A DNA stretch of 64,000 nucleotides from Streptomyces tauricus (GTDB lineage: Bacteria; Actinomycetota; Actinomycetes; Streptomycetales; Streptomycetaceae). Positions within the stretch are counted from its first letter, which is position 1. Every line of letters begins with the position of its first letter. A program made the position numbers and the translations under genes. The stretch spans positions 161,833 to 225,832 of the forward strand of contig NZ_BMVY01000007.1 in NCBI RefSeq assembly GCF_014650955.1, written 5' to 3'. Below, one piece after another: positions 7,385 to 16,491 of the stretch. The notes beneath the pieces were generated by a model that searched no databases, was not told the origin of the DNA, and saw only the letters and a list, made by a program, of their open reading frames with translations.

Positions 7385-8890
7385 TCAGTGCTCGTGCACG
7401 GAATTGGTCGCGGCGATCTTCTTCCACGACTTCGGCCGCACAGGAGCCGACCCCGAACCCCCCTCTGCCCCCGGCGCGATGGAAGCAGCCCGCGCAGCGG
7501 GTGCCCCCGGCTTCGACGGCTGGTACAACCACGTGTCGAACAGCGCCGTGAGCGGCTGCCCCGACACCGACTCGGCGTACCGCACGAAGTCACCCACGGT
7601 CGCGTTGCCGTACGCGTACCGCTTCGGCCAGCCCTTCAGAACGGCGAAGAACACCTCGTCCCCGACCTCGTTCCGCAGCGCCTGCAACGCCAGCGCCCCA
7701 CGGTCGTACACCGCGATGTGGAACTGGTTCTCCGGCCCCGGGTCCCCGGGCCTCACGGTCCAGAACGGGTCCTCCGCGGGCCGCGACGCGTACACGTAGT
7801 CCGCGATCTCCTGCGCCGTGCCCTCGCCCTCGTGCTCCGACCACAGCCACTGCGCGTACCGCGCGAAGCCCTCGTTGATCCAGATGTCCTTCCAGCCGTC
7901 GACCGAGACGGAGTCGCCGTACCACTGGTGGGCCAGCTCATGGACGACCACGGACACGTTCGTGCCGCTCGCGAACTGCCGCGGGCTGTAGAACGGCCGG
8001 GTCTGCGTCTCCAGCGCGTACCCGGTGTTCGTGTTGGGGACATACCCACCCAAAGCGTTGAACGGATAAGGCCCGAAGTACTCGGCCAGCCAGTCGGCGA
8101 CCTCCCCGGTCCGCTCGATGCTCGCCCGCGCGGCCCCGTAGTTGCCGCCCAGGTCCTTGCTGTACGCGTTGACGATCGGGATGCCGCTCTCCGACGTGCC
8201 GGTCGTGACGTCGAACTTCCCGACGGCCAGCGTGGCGAGGTACGTGGCCTGCGGCTTGTCGGAACGCCAGCTGTAGCGGGTCCAGCCCGCCCGCGAGGTG
8301 GTCGACTGCAGCGTGCCGTTGGAGATGGCCTGGGAACCGTCCGGCACGGCGACCGACACGTCGTACGTGGCCTTGTCCAGCGGATGGTCGTTGCTGGGGA
8401 ACCACCACCAGGCCGCCTCGGGCTCGTTCGCGCCGACCCCGCCGTCCGGGGTGCGGTGCCAGCTGGTGAACCCGTACGCCGACTTCGTGGACGGCACCCC
8501 GCTGTAGCGCACCACGACCGTGACGGCCGTACCGGCGGGCAGCGGGTTCTTCGGCGTGATCTCCAGTTCGTGCTCGCCCGATGCCGTGAACGACGCCTTG
8601 GCGCCGTTGACCCGCACCTCGCTCACATCGAGCAGGAAGTCCAGATCGAAGCGCGAGAGATCCTGGGTGGTCCTCGCCAGCAGGGTCGCCGTGCCTTCGA
8701 GACGGTCCGTCCGCGGCTGGTAGGTGAGCCGCAGGTCGTAGTGGGAGACGTCGTATCCGCCGTTGCCGTACGCCGGGTAGTAGGGGTCGCCGATGCCCGG
8801 CGCCCCGGGAGACCAGCTCGCGGCGGACGCCGGGACCGCCAGCAGCAGGGAGGCCACGAACGCGCCCGGGGCGATGAGTCTGCGATGCAC
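7385..8890 (-). CDS. Secreted M1 family metallopeptidase (aminopeptidase)
   Basis: A 501-residue zinc peptidase. Its signal peptide reads from a basic start through a hydrophobic run to AVPASAA, so it is exported by Sec. The gluzincin motif HELAHQW is followed 18 residues after the second His by NEGFARY (third ligand Glu), at about residues 315-340. The upstream GGVGANEPEAAWWW resembles the GAMEN-type substrate loop in altered form. The start is a GTG at 8890 with GGAG seven bases upstream; a TTG four codons earlier lies inside the ribosome-binding region. It is divergent from an S15-like peptidase, and the two probably degrade extracellular peptides. Confidence 0.93.
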   Translation of the reverse strand: MHRRLIAPGAFVASLLLAVPASAASWSPGAPGIGDPYYPAYGNGGYDVSHYDLRLTYQPRTDRLEGTATLLARTTQDLSRFDLDFLLDVSEVRVNGAKASFTASGEHELEITPKNPLPAGTAVTVVVRYSGVPSTKSAYGFTSWHRTPDGGVGANEPEAAWWWFPSNDHPLDKATYDVSVAVPDGSQAISNGTLQSTTSRAGWTRYSWRSDKPQATYLATLAVGKFDVTTGTSESGIPIVNAYSKDLGGNYGAARASIERTGEVADWLAEYFGPYPFNALGGYVPNTNTGYALETQTRPFYSPRQFASGTNVSVVVHELAHQWYGDSVSVDGWKDIWINEGFARYAQWLWSEHEGEGTAQEIADYVYASRPAEDPFWTVRPGDPGPENQFHIAVYDRGALALQALRNEVGDEVFFAVLKGWPKRYAYGNATVGDFVRYAESVSGQPLTALFDTWLYQPSKPGAPAARAASIAPGAEGGSGSAPVRPKSWKKIAATNSVHEH

Positions 8891-9120
8891 GTCAAGCTCC
8901 AAGTCGTCGGGAGCACGGAGTCTGTCCGGAGCCTATTCACGCGCTGTGGGCCCACCCCTGTCCACGGCCGCTCCTGTCACACGATCGCCATTCGGCCGAC
9001 ATGTGTGCCGCCAACACACGCGATCCGGCCCGACGCACCTTTCAAGCCACACACAATTAGCAGGCCGACACCCCAATCGGCCCCCTTTTGCACAGGAGTT
9101 GACCGGAGTACCTTCCGCGC

Positions 9121-11097
9121 ATGCGGACACCTGCGCGCTACATGCGCCCCATCACCTGGAGATCGCTCGCGACGGCGGCCACCGCCGCCCTGATGGCCAC
9201 ACTCCTCACCCCGGCCACCGCCCAGAGCGCTCCGCGGGAGAGCACCCCCGTCTATTCGTACGAGAACGCGGTCCGTGAGTCCGTCTGGGTGGACACCGGG
9301 CTCGACGGCGACAGCGACGGAAGGACCGACCGCGTCGCCGTCGACATCGTCCGCCCGAGCGAGCCCGCCCAGCAGGGCCGCAAGGTTCCCGTGATCATGG
9401 ACGCCAGCCCGTACTACTCCTGCTGCGGCCGCGGCAACGAGAGCCAGCGCAAGACGTACGACGCCGACGGCAACGTCGTCCAGATGCCGCTGTACTACGA
9501 CAACTACTTCGTACCGCGCGGCTACGCCTTCGTCGCCGTCGACCTCGCCGGCACCAACCGCTCCGACGGCTGCGTGGACGTCGGAGGCCGCTCCGACGTC
9601 CAGTCCGCCAAGGCCGTCGTCGACTGGCTGAACGGCCGCGGCAAGGGATACACCTCCCGGACCGGGACCACGAAGGCCAAGGCCGGCTGGACCAACGGCA
9701 GAACCGGCATGATCGGCAAGAGCTACGACGGCACCATCGCCAACGGCGTCGCCGCCACCGGGGTCGAGGGCCTGGAGACGATCGTCCCGATCGCCGCCAT
9801 CTCCTCCTGGTACGACTACTACTTCGCCAAGGGCGCCCCCCTCTACGACTCCGGCCCCGAATGGCTGTCGGACTACGTCGAGAGCCCCGAGGCCCGCGCC
9901 AGGTGCGCCGCCGTCCAGCAGAAGATCGTCGACGGGGCCCCGCGCACCGGAGACTGGACGACGTTCTGGACCGAGCGCGACTACGTGAAGGACGTCCGCA
10001 AGGTCGACGCCAGCGTCTTCGTCATCCACGGCATGCAGGACCTCAACGTCCGCCCGAAGCACTTCGGCCAGTGGTGGGACGGCCTCGCCAAGAACGGCGT
10101 CGACCGCAAGATCTGGCTGTCCCAGACCGGCCACGTCGACCCCTTCGACTTCCGTCGTGCCGCCTGGGCCGACACCCTGCACCGCTGGTTCGACCACGAA
10201 CTCCTCGGCTACGACAACGGCGTCGACGACGAGCCCATGGCCGACATAGAGCGCGCCCCCGACCAGTGGGTCACCTCGAACGTCTGGCCGCCGCGGAGCA
10301 CCGACACCGTGAAGCTGCGCCCGGGCAAGGGCGAGCAGGCGGGCGTCGGCACCCTCTCCCTGCGTACCGGATCGGGCACCGAGACCTTCACCGACGACCC
10401 GGGCCAGGACGAGACCGACTGGGCCGCCGAGATCGACCGCTCCACGTCCGCCAAAGCCGGCTTCACCACCAGGCCGCTCACCCGGGACGTGCGGCTGTCC
10501 GGCTCCTCCAAGGTGACCGTCACCGCCACGCCGACCACGACGAGCGCCCATCTGTCCGCGGTCCTCGTCGACCTCGGCCCCGACACGATCCGCGACTACG
10601 CCGCCGCGGGCGAGGGCATCACGACACTCACCGAGCGCACCTGCTGGGGGCCGAGCACCACGGGCGACAGCTCCTGCTTCAGGGAGACCGCGGCCAGGAA
10701 CACCGACGTCGAGTACACGGTGTTCAGTCGTGGCTGGGCCGACCTCGGCAACCACTCCTCCGCCACGAAGGGCGAGCCGCTCACCCCGGGCAAGGCCTAC
10801 ACCATCACCCTCGACCTGCACGCGAGCGACCACGTCGTCCCCAAGGGGCACCGGCTCGCACTGATCGTCGCCGGCACCGACCAGGGCCTCATCGACCCGC
10901 CGTCGACCACCCCGACGCTCACGCTCGACCTGTCCCGTACGTCGGCCGGTGTGCCGCTCGTCGGAGGCGCCGCCGCCTTCGCCCGCGCCACCTCGGGATC
11001 CTCGTACATCACGCCCGGCGCGATCCTCGACGGAGTCGGCGAACCCCGCGCCACCCACCGCGTCCCCGGAGACGTCCCCGGAGGCACCGACCGATGA
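9121..11097 (+). CDS. Secreted Xaa-Pro dipeptidyl-peptidase-like serine hydrolase (S15/CocE family)
   Basis: This 658-residue protein has an N-terminal export signal (Arg-rich start, hydrophobic run ending TPATAQSA) and an alpha/beta-hydrolase core. The nucleophile is in GKSYDG (Ser about 201), the Asp in HGMQDLNV (about 308) and the His in TGHVDP (about 337). A C-terminal jelly-roll domain (about 400-650) matches the CocE/NonD/S15 architecture. Streptomyces members are called X-prolyl dipeptidyl aminopeptidases, but some relatives are esterases. Its stop overlaps the next peptidase start by ATGA, so the two are co-translated. Confidence 0.9.
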   Translation: MRTPARYMRPITWRSLATAATAALMATLLTPATAQSAPRESTPVYSYENAVRESVWVDTGLDGDSDGRTDRVAVDIVRPSEPAQQGRKVPVIMDASPYYSCCGRGNESQRKTYDADGNVVQMPLYYDNYFVPRGYAFVAVDLAGTNRSDGCVDVGGRSDVQSAKAVVDWLNGRGKGYTSRTGTTKAKAGWTNGRTGMIGKSYDGTIANGVAATGVEGLETIVPIAAISSWYDYYFAKGAPLYDSGPEWLSDYVESPEARARCAAVQQKIVDGAPRTGDWTTFWTERDYVKDVRKVDASVFVIHGMQDLNVRPKHFGQWWDGLAKNGVDRKIWLSQTGHVDPFDFRRAAWADTLHRWFDHELLGYDNGVDDEPMADIERAPDQWVTSNVWPPRSTDTVKLRPGKGEQAGVGTLSLRTGSGTETFTDDPGQDETDWAAEIDRSTSAKAGFTTRPLTRDVRLSGSSKVTVTATPTTTSAHLSAVLVDLGPDTIRDYAAAGEGITTLTERTCWGPSTTGDSSCFRETAARNTDVEYTVFSRGWADLGNHSSATKGEPLTPGKAYTITLDLHASDHVVPKGHRLALIVAGTDQGLIDPPSTTPTLTLDLSRTSAGVPLVGGAAAFARATSGSSYITPGAILDGVGEPRATHRVPGDVPGGTDR

Positions 11098-11129
11098 CAC
11101 GACAGCGACCGATGACACGACAGCGACCG
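11094..11129. repeat. 18-bp perfect tandem duplication at the start of the M14 gene
   Basis: Two identical 18-bp units (11094-11111 and 11112-11129), each starting with ATG, duplicate the first six codons (MTRQRP) of the M14 carboxypeptidase. The gene therefore has two equivalent in-frame start codons. Confidence 0.9.
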
Positions 11130-12413
11130 ACGACGGCCCGCCGAACCGCGGTCCTGGCCCTCACGGCGGCGGCGCTCACCGCACCCCTCCTGGCGGCGCC
11201 GGCCCACGCGGCCGAACGCCCGCCGCTCACCGGATTCGAGCAGACCGACGGAGCACGCTGGACCACCCAGCTCGAGGAGCAGACCTTCCTCGCCGCCGTC
11301 GACCGGGCGAGCGAGCGGGTCTCGCTCAGCCGGATCGGCACCACGAAACAGAACCGGCCCGTCCAGCTCGTACGCGTCGGCAACCCGCACGCCGCCACCA
11401 CCGTGCTCCTCGTCTGCAGCCAGCACGGCGACGAACCCTCCGGGCGCGAGGCCTGCCTCACCACCGTCCGCGACCTCGCGTACGCGAAGGACACGAGCAC
11501 CCGCCGGTTCCTCGACCGCACCACGCTGCTCGTCGTGCCCACCGCCAACCCGGACGGCCGCGCCGCCGACACCCGCGGCAACAGCGACGGCGTCGACATC
11601 AACCGCGACCACCTCGCGCTGCGGACGGCCGAGGGGCGCGCGATGGCCGCCGTCGTCCGCGACCGGCGGCCCGACGTGGTCTACGACCTGCACGAGTACG
11701 GAGCCACACCCCCCTACTACGACAAGGACCTCTTCGACCTCTGGCCGCGCAACCTCAACACCGACCCGGCCGTGCACGACGAGGCACAGACCCTCTCGCA
11801 GACGTACGTACGGCCCGCCGCGCAGGCCGCCGGCTACTCGACCGGGACGTACGGCATCTGGACCGACCCGGTGACCGGCGACCCGATCCAGCAGGTGGCC
11901 GGTGACGGACAGGAGCGGATCCTGCGGAACATGTCCGGCGTCAAGCACGGCGTCGGACTGCTCATCGAGAGCCGGGTCGACCCCCTCACGGACGCCGAGA
12001 AGGCCGACGAGGCGCTCAACAACCGGCGCCGCGTGCACTCCCAACTGGCCGCGCTGGGAGGCCTGTTCGACTTCACCGACGAACGGCGCGGCCGGCTCGG
12101 GGCGGCCACGTCGGCGGCGCGGCTGGCCGGCTACCGGGACACCGGACCGGTCTACACGGGAGGCGCCGACAACGACCCGGCCGAACCGTCCGAGACCATC
12201 GCGGACCCGCCCTGCGCCTACCGGCTGACGGCGGACCAGTACGCGGACATCAAGGACGAACTGGCCCTGCACGGCGTCACGGCGCGCCGGGACTCCGACG
12301 GCGCAGGAGCCCGCGTACCACTGCGCCAGTCCCTGCGTGCCCTCGTCCCGCTGCTGCTCGACGAGCGTGCGCCGTACCACCTGACGGTCGCGGAGCCCGA
12401 CACCCGCTGCTGA
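11094..12413 (+). CDS. Secreted M14 family zinc carboxypeptidase
   Basis: A 439-residue protein. After the duplicated MTRQRP segment there is a signal peptide ([20 protein letters not shown], cut near AHAA). The carboxypeptidase-A zinc site is present: [10 protein letters not shown] gives the His and Glu ligands (about residues 111-114), YDLHEYG the third His (about 200), and IESRVD near residue 292 fits the catalytic Glu. The first ATG overlaps the S15 gene stop by four bases. An aminopeptidase, a prolyl dipeptidase and a carboxypeptidase side by side form a secreted peptide-degrading set. Confidence 0.91.
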   Translation: MTRQRPMTRQRPTTARRTAVLALTAAALTAPLLAAPAHAAERPPLTGFEQTDGARWTTQLEEQTFLAAVDRASERVSLSRIGTTKQNRPVQLVRVGNPHAATTVLLVCSQHGDEPSGREACLTTVRDLAYAKDTSTRRFLDRTTLLVVPTANPDGRAADTRGNSDGVDINRDHLALRTAEGRAMAAVVRDRRPDVVYDLHEYGATPPYYDKDLFDLWPRNLNTDPAVHDEAQTLSQTYVRPAAQAAGYSTGTYGIWTDPVTGDPIQQVAGDGQERILRNMSGVKHGVGLLIESRVDPLTDAEKADEALNNRRRVHSQLAALGGLFDFTDERRGRLGAATSAARLAGYRDTGPVYTGGADNDPAEPSETIADPPCAYRLTADQYADIKDELALHGVTARRDSDGAGARVPLRQSLRALVPLLLDERAPYHLTVAEPDTRC

Positions 12414-12501
12414 GGCGGTTGGGATCGGCGGCACCTGTGGTAGGTCGTAGGCACACGAACAGGAATGTGTGTCCTAAAGCTTTCCAGGGAAGGTGCCGCC
12501 G

Positions 12502-14232
12502 ATGACCGAAGATCTGAAGGACAGAGGAGGCCGGGGCGATCCGTCGGGCGTCCCCGGCGGACCGGACTCGACGGGCCGGGGCGCCCGCCCCCAGACAGAC
12601 CGGGTGGTGTTCGGCGTCACGGCCGCGCTCACCGTGGCGTTCGTGGTCTGGGGAGCGGTGGCCACCGACTCCCTGGAGAGCGCCTCCACGACCATGCTCA
12701 ACGGCCTGATTCACAACGGCGGCTGGGCGTTCATGCTCGCGGCCTCCTGTTTCGTGGTCTTCGCGCTGTGGCTCGCGATCAGCCGCTACGGAAGAATCCA
12801 CCTCGGTGCCGAGGGCGAGGAGCCCGAGTTCCGAACCGTCTCCTGGGTGGCGATGATGTTCAGCGCCGGCATGGGCATCGGGCTCATGTTCTACGGCGTG
12901 AGCGAGCCGCTCTCGCACTACACGACACCCCCGCCGGGCACCACGCCCGCCGACTCCGCGGAACGCATGGAGACGGCGATGGCCACCACCCTCTTCCACT
13001 GGACCCTGCACCCGTGGGCGATCTACGCGGTGGTCGGCCTCGCCATCGCCTACAGCACCTACCGCAAACGCCGGCGCCAGACCATCAGCGCCGTCTTCAC
13101 CCCGCTCATCGGCGAGAAGCACGCGAACGGCTCGGCCGGCCGCGCGATCGACATCCTCGCCATCATCGCCACCGTCTTCGGATCGGCCGCCTCGCTGGGC
13201 CTCGGCGCCCTCCAGATCGGCTCCGGCTTCACCGAGCTGGACTGGCTGGACAAGGTGAGCAACGGACTGCTCGTCTCCATCATCGCCGTGCTGACCGTGG
13301 CGTTCGTCGCCTCGGCCGTCTCCGGTGTGGAGAAGGGCATCCAGTGGCTGTCCAACATCAACATGGTGCTGGCCCTGGTGCTCGCGGTCTTCGTGTTCAT
13401 CGCGGGCCCCACGATCATCGTGCTCGACCTGCTGCCCACCTCGATCTTCTCCTACCTCGGTGACCTGCCCCAGCTCGCCGGCCGCACCGAGGCCAGCGGC
13501 GGCAAGGGCGTCGCCGACTGGCTCGGCAGCTGGACCGTCTTCTACTGGGCGTGGTGGATCTCCTGGACGCCCTTCGTCGGCATGTTCATCGCCCGCATCA
13601 GCCGTGGCCGCACCATCCGGCAGTTCGTCGGCGGCGTCATCCTCGTGCCCAGCACGGTCAGCCTCGTCTGGTTCGCGATCTTCGGCGGTACGGCGATGAA
13701 GCTGAAGGAGGGCGGCGCGCTCGCGGGCGAGTCCACCCCTGAGGGCCAGCTCTTCGGTGTCCTCCAGGAGTTCCCCATCGCGACGGTCACCAGCCTGCTC
13801 GTGATGATCCTCGTCGGCATCTTCTTCGTCTCCGGAGCCGACGCCGCGTCCATCGTCATGGGCACGCTCTCCCAGAAGGGCGCGCTCGAACCCGGCCGTT
13901 TCGTCGTGGTGTTCTGGGGTGTGGTGACCGGCGCCGTGGCCGCGATCATGCTGCTCGTCGGCAGCGGCAACGGTGACGCGCTCACCGGTCTGCAGAACCT
14001 CACGATCCTGGCCGCCGCGCCCTTTGTCCTCGTGATGATCGGCATGTGCATCGCCCTCATGCGCGATCTGCGGCGGGACCCGGTCATCGTGCGCAACGAG
14101 ATGGGGTCCGAGGCGGTCGAACTGGCCGTGATCGAGGGCCACAAGAAGTATGACGGCGACTTCGAGATCCGGGTCGGCCCGGGAGCGGGCACGGAAACGG
14201 GAGGCGACCCCTTGGGCCACGACCACACGTAG
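12502..14232 (+). CDS. BCCT family transporter (glycine betaine/choline/carnitine type)
   Basis: A 576-residue protein with about twelve membrane helices. BCCT landmarks are GMGIGLMFYGVSEP on TM3-4 and the conserved Trp-rich block WAWWISWTPFVGMFIARISR on TM8, which line the substrate and sodium sites. The family imports zwitterionic quaternary amines for osmoprotection or as nutrients. The ATG at 12502 has GGAAGG eight bases upstream; a GTG three codons earlier is less likely. The soluble C-terminal tail is short and acidic/Gly-rich, so osmotic sensing as in BetP is not evident. A perfect palindromic hairpin follows 18 bp after the stop. Confidence 0.94.
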   Translation: MTEDLKDRGGRGDPSGVPGGPDSTGRGARPQTDRVVFGVTAALTVAFVVWGAVATDSLESASTTMLNGLIHNGGWAFMLAASCFVVFALWLAISRYGRIHLGAEGEEPEFRTVSWVAMMFSAGMGIGLMFYGVSEPLSHYTTPPPGTTPADSAERMETAMATTLFHWTLHPWAIYAVVGLAIAYSTYRKRRRQTISAVFTPLIGEKHANGSAGRAIDILAIIATVFGSAASLGLGALQIGSGFTELDWLDKVSNGLLVSIIAVLTVAFVASAVSGVEKGIQWLSNINMVLALVLAVFVFIAGPTIIVLDLLPTSIFSYLGDLPQLAGRTEASGGKGVADWLGSWTVFYWAWWISWTPFVGMFIARISRGRTIRQFVGGVILVPSTVSLVWFAIFGGTAMKLKEGGALAGESTPEGQLFGVLQEFPIATVTSLLVMILVGIFFVSGADAASIVMGTLSQKGALEPGRFVVVFWGVVTGAVAAIMLLVGSGNGDALTGLQNLTILAAAPFVLVMIGMCIALMRDLRRDPVIVRNEMGSEAVELAVIEGHKKYDGDFEIRVGPGAGTETGGDPLGHDHT

Positions 14233-14250
14233 CCCCACGTCGGCCGGCCC

Positions 14251-14300
14251 TGCGCAGTTCCCCGCGCCCCCAGGTACCTGGGGGCGCGGGGAACTGCGCA
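14251..14300 (+). terminator. Perfect 50-bp palindrome built from two opposed intergenic repeats
   Basis: Arms 14251-14275 and 14276-14300 are exact reverse complements with no spacer. Each arm contains one copy of the GGGGCGCGGGGAACTGCGC repeat in opposite orientation. A T-rich stretch (ATCTTTTGTCTT) follows. It sits between the convergent BCCT and flavoenzyme genes and is well placed to end transcription from the BCCT side. Confidence 0.8.
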
Positions 14301-14314
14301 ATCTTTTGTCTTGA

Positions 14315-14337
14315 GGGGCGCGGGGAACTGCGCGACC
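14315..14337 (+). repeat. GGGGCGCGGGGAACTGCGC-type intergenic repeat, single copy
   Basis: A third copy next to the palindrome. It ends on the base just before the stop codon (14338-14340) of the minus-strand flavoenzyme gene, so the repeat abuts the coding sequence exactly. Confidence 0.85.
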
Positions 14338-15333
14338 TCAGCCGCGGCGGACCCGCGCCTGTACACGGCCCCCGGCGGAGCCCTCCACAAGCTCCAGGGC
14401 AACCTCCGCACACCCCCACGCCACCGTCACCCCACCCCCACCGTGCCCATAGTTGTGCACCAGCACCCCACCCCCGCAGGCATCCCGTTCGAGCCGCACA
14501 GCGAACCGCACAGGCCGCACCCCCACCCGATGCCCCAGAACCCGCGCCCCCGCCACCTCCGGCCGGAGCACCGCGCACCGCGCGACGATTCCCGCGGCCA
14601 CCGCGGGATCAGGCTCAAGGGACGACTCCCCGGCATCCGTGGTCCCGCCCAGCACCAACCGCCCCGGCTGCGGAAAGAGATACGTGGTCGTCCCCGCCAC
14701 CGCGTCCGTCGACACCAGCCATGTCCGTATCCCCGGGTTCTCCACGATCACCAACTGCCCCCGCACGGGCCGGACCGCCGGATCCCCCACAAGCTCCCGC
14801 GCCCCCAGCCCCGCGCAGTTGACGACCACAGGGGCCGCCGCCCGAGCCTCCGCCAGGTCCGTCACCGTCCGTGACTCGACCACCCCGCCCGCCCGCAGGA
14901 ACCGCGCCCGCAGCCACCCCAGATGCACCGGCATGTCGATCAGCGGCAGCCGGGCCCACAGCCCCGAACCGCCGTACTCCTCGGCCGTGGACGCCCGCAG
15001 CCCCGGCAGCCGGGCCGCGGCCCAGGACCCGTGTTCGTCAAGCCGCGTCTCGCCCATGACCCCTTCGACCAGGCGTACGCCCGTCTCGTCGGGCCGCGCC
15101 GCCAACTCCTCGTACACGGACAGTGATCGCAAGGCCCACGTCCGCGCGAGATCCTGCGGCTCGATGGCGTACGGCCACCACAGCGCGCCCGCAACGGCCG
15201 AGGTGGTCCGCTCGGCGGGCTCCCGCGTCCAGATCCGTACGCGTCTGCCGCTCTCGGCGAGTACGAGGGCCGTCGTGAGCCCTATGACCCCGCTGCCGAC
15301 CACGATCACGTCACCGCTTCGATCTTCCGCCAC
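14338..15333 (-). CDS. FAD-dependent D-amino-acid-oxidase-like protein
   Basis: A 331-residue flavoprotein with the dinucleotide motif VVGSGVIG (about residues 11-18) at the N terminus, a SAVAGALWWPY segment typical of D-amino-acid oxidases (about 45-55), and a C-terminal NYGHGGGGVTVAWG block (about 294-307) that closes on FAD in the DAO family. Length is normal for DAAO. It likely oxidises a D-amino acid to an imino acid with hydrogen peroxide; D-aspartate versus neutral substrates cannot be told apart here. It is divergent from an unassigned gene, with starts only 66 bp apart. Confidence 0.88.
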   Translation of the reverse strand: MAEDRSGDVIVVGSGVIGLTTALVLAESGRRVRIWTREPAERTTSAVAGALWWPYAIEPQDLARTWALRSLSVYEELAARPDETGVRLVEGVMGETRLDEHGSWAAARLPGLRASTAEEYGGSGLWARLPLIDMPVHLGWLRARFLRAGGVVESRTVTDLAEARAAAPVVVNCAGLGARELVGDPAVRPVRGQLVIVENPGIRTWLVSTDAVAGTTTYLFPQPGRLVLGGTTDAGESSLEPDPAVAAGIVARCAVLRPEVAGARVLGHRVGVRPVRFAVRLERDACGGGVLVHNYGHGGGGVTVAWGCAEVALELVEGSAGGRVQARVRRG

Positions 15334-15399
15334 GCGGGGACGTTAGCGGAATATGTCATGCCGTGCTCAGAGTTGGCCCAGTCCGGGAATACTCACAGC

Positions 15400-16419
15400 A
15401 TGTCTGCCGAGTACGCGACCTTCGGCCTGGCACCGGCGATGCGTGCCGGTGGGGTACTTGCCAACGGTGACTACCAGGCGCACCGGGACTTCGTCGACTT
15501 CATCGTCGACGGACGCCCGCTGCTGTACCAGCTCTCCGACCTCGACGCCGTGTCCCCCCTCGCCTCCGACGTACCACCCGCGATCTTCATCGCCCAGGTG
15601 CAGAGCCTGCTGCTGGAAGCCGACCCTCCGCTGGAGGGCGGCCGGTACGTCATATACGGCTGCCCGGAGTGCGAGGACCTCGCCTGCGGTGCCGTGACCG
15701 CCGTGATCGACCGGCACGGCGACGACTACGTCTGGCGCGACTTCGCGTGGCAGACCGACGAACACCCGGACCTCGAACGGAACGGCTATCACGGCCTCGG
15801 CCCCTTCCGTTTCCACGGCGACGAATACCGTGCCGCCCTGGGCTCCCTGCTCGCCGACGCAGGGGGCGCGCGCCGCCGGGTCCTGCTCATCGGTACGCGG
15901 GCCGCCGTCCTGGCCAAGCTCGCCGCCGCCCTGCGCATCATCGGCATCGGCGCCGACATCACCCGGGACGCCGCCGGCGTGCCCCCCGACGAACTGCGCA
16001 CCTACGGAGCGGTCGCCTTCGGGCGGGCCGTCACCGAGCAGCAACGTGCCGACGTCCGGCGCTCCTTCGAGCAGGCCGGTGTCGACGTCGCGTACGTCGA
16101 GGGGCTGGCCCCCATCGTCCCGCTCCTGGTCGCCCAGATAGAGAACGCCCTGGACCGCAGCCCCCGGGAACAGCGCCGGCTGACGCGGCTGGTCGCCGCC
16201 GACGGTGAGGCGGGCGTCGAGGTCACCTCACCCTGCCGGGTCCAGCTGACCGCGTACCGGCTGGACCGCCTCTACCGCACCCATATGCACGAGGTGTTCG
16301 ACGGCGTCCTGGAAGCGGGCCGCCACCGGCTTCCGCTGGACACGAAGGCGACCAGAGGGGAGTCCTTCATCGTGGCGCGGACCTCCGGCAGCGTACTGGT
16401 GGAGGCGATGGCCCACTGA
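15400..16419 (+). CDS. Conserved-looking protein of unknown function
   Basis: A 339-residue soluble protein that I cannot assign. The first half is mixed alpha/beta with an isolated CPEC motif (YGCPECEDLACGAV, near residue 88) that could bind metal or form a disulfide. The second half contains a Rossmann-like strand (RRVLLIGTRAAVLAKLAAALRI) without a clear glycine motif. Family members in Streptomyces are often loosely labelled oxidoreductases, but I see no cofactor motif strong enough to endorse that. The ATG at 15400 is preferred to an upstream one at 15358 because the shorter form leaves room for the divergent promoter. Confidence 0.75.
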   Translation: MSAEYATFGLAPAMRAGGVLANGDYQAHRDFVDFIVDGRPLLYQLSDLDAVSPLASDVPPAIFIAQVQSLLLEADPPLEGGRYVIYGCPECEDLACGAVTAVIDRHGDDYVWRDFAWQTDEHPDLERNGYHGLGPFRFHGDEYRAALGSLLADAGGARRRVLLIGTRAAVLAKLAAALRIIGIGADITRDAAGVPPDELRTYGAVAFGRAVTEQQRADVRRSFEQAGVDVAYVEGLAPIVPLLVAQIENALDRSPREQRRLTRLVAADGEAGVEVTSPCRVQLTAYRLDRLYRTHMHEVFDGVLEAGRHRLPLDTKATRGESFIVARTSGSVLVEAMAH

Positions 16420-16491
16420 CGGCCCGGGCGCGGGCGTGCGGGGAAGCCCGGGCGCGGGCGCCCGGCCCCGGCGATTAGGATCGGCACCCTG

